The notes under the pieces: model-generated
Seen by the model: only the letters and a program-made list of their open reading frames with translations
What the model was told of the DNA's origin: nothing
Database searches by the model: none
NCBI GenBank assembly: GCA_937899055.1
Contig: CALBPX010000083.1
Coordinates: 1-16,276 of the forward strand
Reading direction: 5' to 3'
Length of the DNA stretch: 16,276 nucleotides
From: an uncultured Bacteroidales bacterium
GTDB lineage: Bacteria; Bacteroidota; Bacteroidia; Bacteroidales; UBA932
Shown here: one piece after another, positions 14,348 through 16,276 of the stretch
Layout: every line of letters starts with the position of its first letter
How positions within the stretch are numbered: position 1 is the first letter of the stretch
Position numbers and translations under genes: made by a program

Positions 14348-14557
14348 ATGAACAGATATATATTGATTAAGAAGTTCAATCTTATCGGCTCTGCCGAATA
14401 TAAACGAATTAAAGAACTTCAATTAGAAAACATTTTAAGATTGGCAAATTCTGACATTGAACCTTTGGTGCTTAAAGGAATGTTGAAAAATATTGCCGAT
14501 ACGGACAAATGGGAAACTGAATTTCACACAGAACAACGCAAATTAAAAAAGGAGTAA
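14348..14557 (+). CDS. Small phage protein of unknown function
   Basis: The product has 69 residues, is charged and probably mainly helical (KRIKELQLENILRLAN, then VLKGMLKNIADTDKWETEF), with a Lys-rich end. I recognise no family. It has no membrane segment, signal or Cys/His cluster. It starts two bases after the portal stop with no clear Shine-Dalgarno, so translation is probably coupled to the portal gene. Its last codons contain the AAAGGAG ribosome binding site of the scaffold gene. The position between portal and scaffold suggests a head-assembly or packaging accessory, which is inference from context only. Confidence 0.7.
   Translation: MNRYILIKKFNLIGSAEYKRIKELQLENILRLANSDIEPLVLKGMLKNIADTDKWETEFHTEQRKLKKE
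14548..14554 (+). promoter_or_regulatory. Strong Shine-Dalgarno for the scaffold gene
   Basis: AAAGGAG lies 9 bases before the ATG at 14564 and inside the last codons of the upstream small gene. Such a motif is absent from the genes left of 13276, so it marks a change in translation style. Confidence 0.85.
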
Positions 14558-14563
14558 AAAATT

Positions 14564-15529
14564 ATGACGGATGAAAATGTTTCAACCCAAAATCAAGATG
14601 TTTCTTTGGATGAACAAATTGACGGAATATTAGACGATACCACAGAAACCACGAACACTACGGATGTTCCCGATAATACAGGAAATAACGATAATACAAA
14701 TGTTCAAAACGAAGAAACAACGGACGAGGATAATACAAAACCTCAAATTCCCGAACAGTTTTTAAATCAAGACGGTACGGTAAATATTGATGATTTATTA
14801 AAGTCATATAACGAACTTCAACCGTTGGCAGTCGAAAAAGAACAATGGCAAAAAGAGAAAACGGAACTTCAAAAGCAAGCCGATTATGCGAAGCAAATAC
14901 GGGAACAGGCACAAATTGAAGCACAAAATTTAGGATATAAAAATCCCGAAGAATATGCACTTGTGACAGAAATTGCAAGTGCTACCGCAGACGAATATAT
15001 GAAATATTTGCATACGGTAGAAGAACCCGATAAAGTGCGTGGACTTTTGGCTTTATATGCTAAAAATCCCACACCGGAACTTTTGGAACGCATTGAGGAT
15101 GAATTTAGTGTTGATATTGTCAAAAATGTTTCCGTTTTAGCCGAACGCACTAAAAATCAAATTCTTCAACAACAACAAGAACAAAGGCTTGAAGTTATAA
15201 GACAGGAAGCTGAAACTTTTGTTCAAAATTCAATTAAGGATTTTCCCGATTGGTTTAAAATACCCGAATTTACAAATTTCTTTGCGGATGCCCTAAAAGT
15301 AAAAGGTGACAGGTTTGAAACCGCCGCTTTTATAAAACATCTCGAAAACTTGAAAGAGTATTTCAGAAAAGAATTTATAGCGGAGCAAAACGCAAATAAA
15401 GAAAACAAATCGGAGTTAGATGAACTTAAAAATCTAACTCCGAAAACTATTCAGCAAAATACTTCAACAAAAAATATTGAAGATTACTCGCCCGAAGAAC
15501 TCGATAAGGCGATTGCCGAACTTGTGTAA
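14564..15529 (+). CDS. Phage capsid scaffold-like protein
   Basis: Scaffold proteins guide coat-protein assembly inside the procapsid and then leave. This 321-residue product has the usual build. A disordered, very acidic N-terminus rich in Asp, Asn and Thr covers about residues 1-60. A short PEQFLNQDGTVNIDDLLKSYNEL segment (about 63-85) is of the kind seen near the start of many podovirus scaffolds. Long Glu/Gln/Lys coiled coils follow (about 90-120 and 190-225), then a charged C-terminus with SPEELDKAIAEL that may touch the coat. There is no protease motif. Its place between portal and major capsid genes matches the common tailed-phage order. The start is set by an AAAGGAG site 9 bases upstream. 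Scaffold sequences diverge fast, so the call relies on composition and position. Confidence 0.78.
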   Translation: MTDENVSTQNQDVSLDEQIDGILDDTTETTNTTDVPDNTGNNDNTNVQNEETTDEDNTKPQIPEQFLNQDGTVNIDDLLKSYNELQPLAVEKEQWQKEKTELQKQADYAKQIREQAQIEAQNLGYKNPEEYALVTEIASATADEYMKYLHTVEEPDKVRGLLALYAKNPTPELLERIEDEFSVDIVKNVSVLAERTKNQILQQQQEQRLEVIRQEAETFVQNSIKDFPDWFKIPEFTNFFADALKVKGDRFETAAFIKHLENLKEYFRKEFIAEQNANKENKSELDELKNLTPKTIQQNTSTKNIEDYSPEELDKAIAELV

Positions 15530-15540
15530 AAAATAAACAA

Positions 15541-15546
15541 AAGGAG
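15541..15546 (+). promoter_or_regulatory. Strong Shine-Dalgarno for the major capsid gene
   Basis: AAGGAG, within an AAAAGGAG run, lies 6 bases before the ATG at 15553. This is an ideal spacing, as expected for the most heavily made phage protein. Confidence 0.87.
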
Positions 15547-15552
15547 TAATAT

Positions 15553-16276
15553 ATGTCAGACGAACAATTAATGATTACAACCTTTACCAAAGCATATAAC
15601 AAATACATTTATGACGAAATGGTAATAGGTCAGTTGGCACACACGGAACTCAAAGACGGAGTTCGTCACGGTGCGGAAGTTGATGTTATTATGCCTGCTA
15701 TGGTAAACTTGTTTGATTATACAGGCGGTGATTTACCGGATGCAGAATTAACAAACACTACTACCGCAAAAGTAAAATTTGATAAGGGTAAAGCCTTCCA
15801 CTTTGAAGTTGATGAAGTCAAAAAGCAACAAATAGCAAATGCTCCCGACTTAAAACAAAAAGTTGAATTAGCAAAAGAATATTCTTCAGATGCTATTAAG
15901 CAATTTGCAGCCGCAGTTGATACGGCTTACGGAAAACTTTATACAAGGGCAGGACACTATTTATCCGGTTCAAACAATTCCGCTATCACTTTGGATGCTG
16001 ATTATGCAAAAGAAATTTTAGCATATATGCAAGCAGAATTTAAAAGAGGTGATAGAAAAGGTCATACAAATTGGATTGACGGTCAAATGGTTGCTATCGT
16101 TCCGCCGGAATATCAATTCTATTTAGGTAAACTTGAAGAACTTAAATATGTTGAATCCGGTCATAAGAAAATAGCAAAAGGATTTATCGGACATCTTGCA
16201 GGTTGGGATATTGTTGTTTCAAACAATGTCGCAAGTGTTACGGAAAATAACACTACAACCTATTATCCTCTGTTTG
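15553..16276 (+). CDS. Phage major capsid protein, 3' end outside window
   Basis: The frame is open from the ATG at 15553 to the window end, giving 241 residues of a presumably longer (about 300-400 residue) coat protein. It starts MSDEQLMITTFTKAYNKYI. Features that fit a HK97-fold coat are an N-terminal helical arm, RHGAEVDVIMPAMVNLFDY followed by an extended strand (TTAKVKFDKGKAFHFEVDEV), and a long spine helix (KVELAKEYSSDAIKQFAAAVD). A peripheral-domain segment then follows (MVAIVPPEYQFYLGKLEEL; AGWDIVVSNNV), the typical 'PP..Y..L ... G..I..SN.V' pattern of podovirus-type capsids. Position after portal and scaffold strongly supports this. An excellent Shine-Dalgarno precedes it. The host cannot be identified from this protein by eye. 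Confidence 0.85.
   Translation, partial: MSDEQLMITTFTKAYNKYIYDEMVIGQLAHTELKDGVRHGAEVDVIMPAMVNLFDYTGGDLPDAELTNTTTAKVKFDKGKAFHFEVDEVKKQQIANAPDLKQKVELAKEYSSDAIKQFAAAVDTAYGKLYTRAGHYLSGSNNSAITLDADYAKEILAYMQAEFKRGDRKGHTNWIDGQMVAIVPPEYQFYLGKLEELKYVESGHKKIAKGFIGHLAGWDIVVSNNVASVTENNTTTYYPLF

Overview
The window holds two unrelated kinds of DNA joined at about position 13276-13290. Bases 1 to about 13275 look like ordinary chromosome of a member of the Bacteroidota, most likely Bacteroidales. The evidence is the content and order of genes (DUF4290 - ftsK - LolA-like; pyrE - SRPBCC - NOL1/NOP2/Sun rRNA methyltransferase; a secreted aminopeptidase C), TAnnTTTG-type -7 promoter boxes in front of several genes, the lack of Shine-Dalgarno sequences before start codons, and moderate GC of about half by eye. 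Bases from about 13287 to the end are a tailed-phage head-assembly module. It has much lower GC, different codon choice and textbook AAAGGAG ribosome binding sites.

Layout, left part: the 3' end of a membrane-anchored protein of uncertain function (1-1178); DUF4290 (1190-1834) and ftsK (1836-4403) in tight order; a LolA-like periplasmic lipoprotein carrier (4451-5110); a convergent NUDIX hydrolase (5719-5099, minus) whose stop overlaps the LolA stop. A divergent promoter region (5720-5887) then feeds the NUDIX gene leftward and a compact pyrE - SRPBCC - rsmF-like operon (5888-8390) rightward. A secreted C1B cysteine aminopeptidase (9807-8395, minus) converges on that operon with 4 bases between stops. 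It lies downstream of a type I glutamine synthetase (11380-9878, minus), which has the best promoter in the window. Divergent from glutamine synthetase is a beta-helix surface lipoprotein of the Cthe_2159/DUF4353 type (11546-13303), whose last residues are replaced by foreign sequence. These are housekeeping genes for cell division, envelope transport, pyrimidine synthesis, rRNA modification and nitrogen assimilation.

Layout, right part: a portal (head-tail connector) protein lacking its N-terminus, a 69-residue protein of unknown function, an acidic coiled-coil scaffold-like protein, and a major capsid protein cut by the window end. This is the usual portal - scaffold - capsid order of tailed phages, all on the plus strand.

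The most informative signal is the join itself. It truncates one gene at its C-terminus and another at its N-terminus, and no integrase, tRNA, transposase or phage end is visible nearby. It also carries a 26-base inverted repeat (24 of 26 pairs). The outer 17 pairs are perfect and the inner part is imperfect, as expected from snap-back self-priming followed by a second template switch. Together with the change in translation-signal style, this favours a chimeric molecule or assembly error, or a templated rearrangement, over a true prophage boundary. I found no convincing undescribed biological system. No rRNA, tRNA or CRISPR array was seen, and no stretch over 300 bases lacks a gene.
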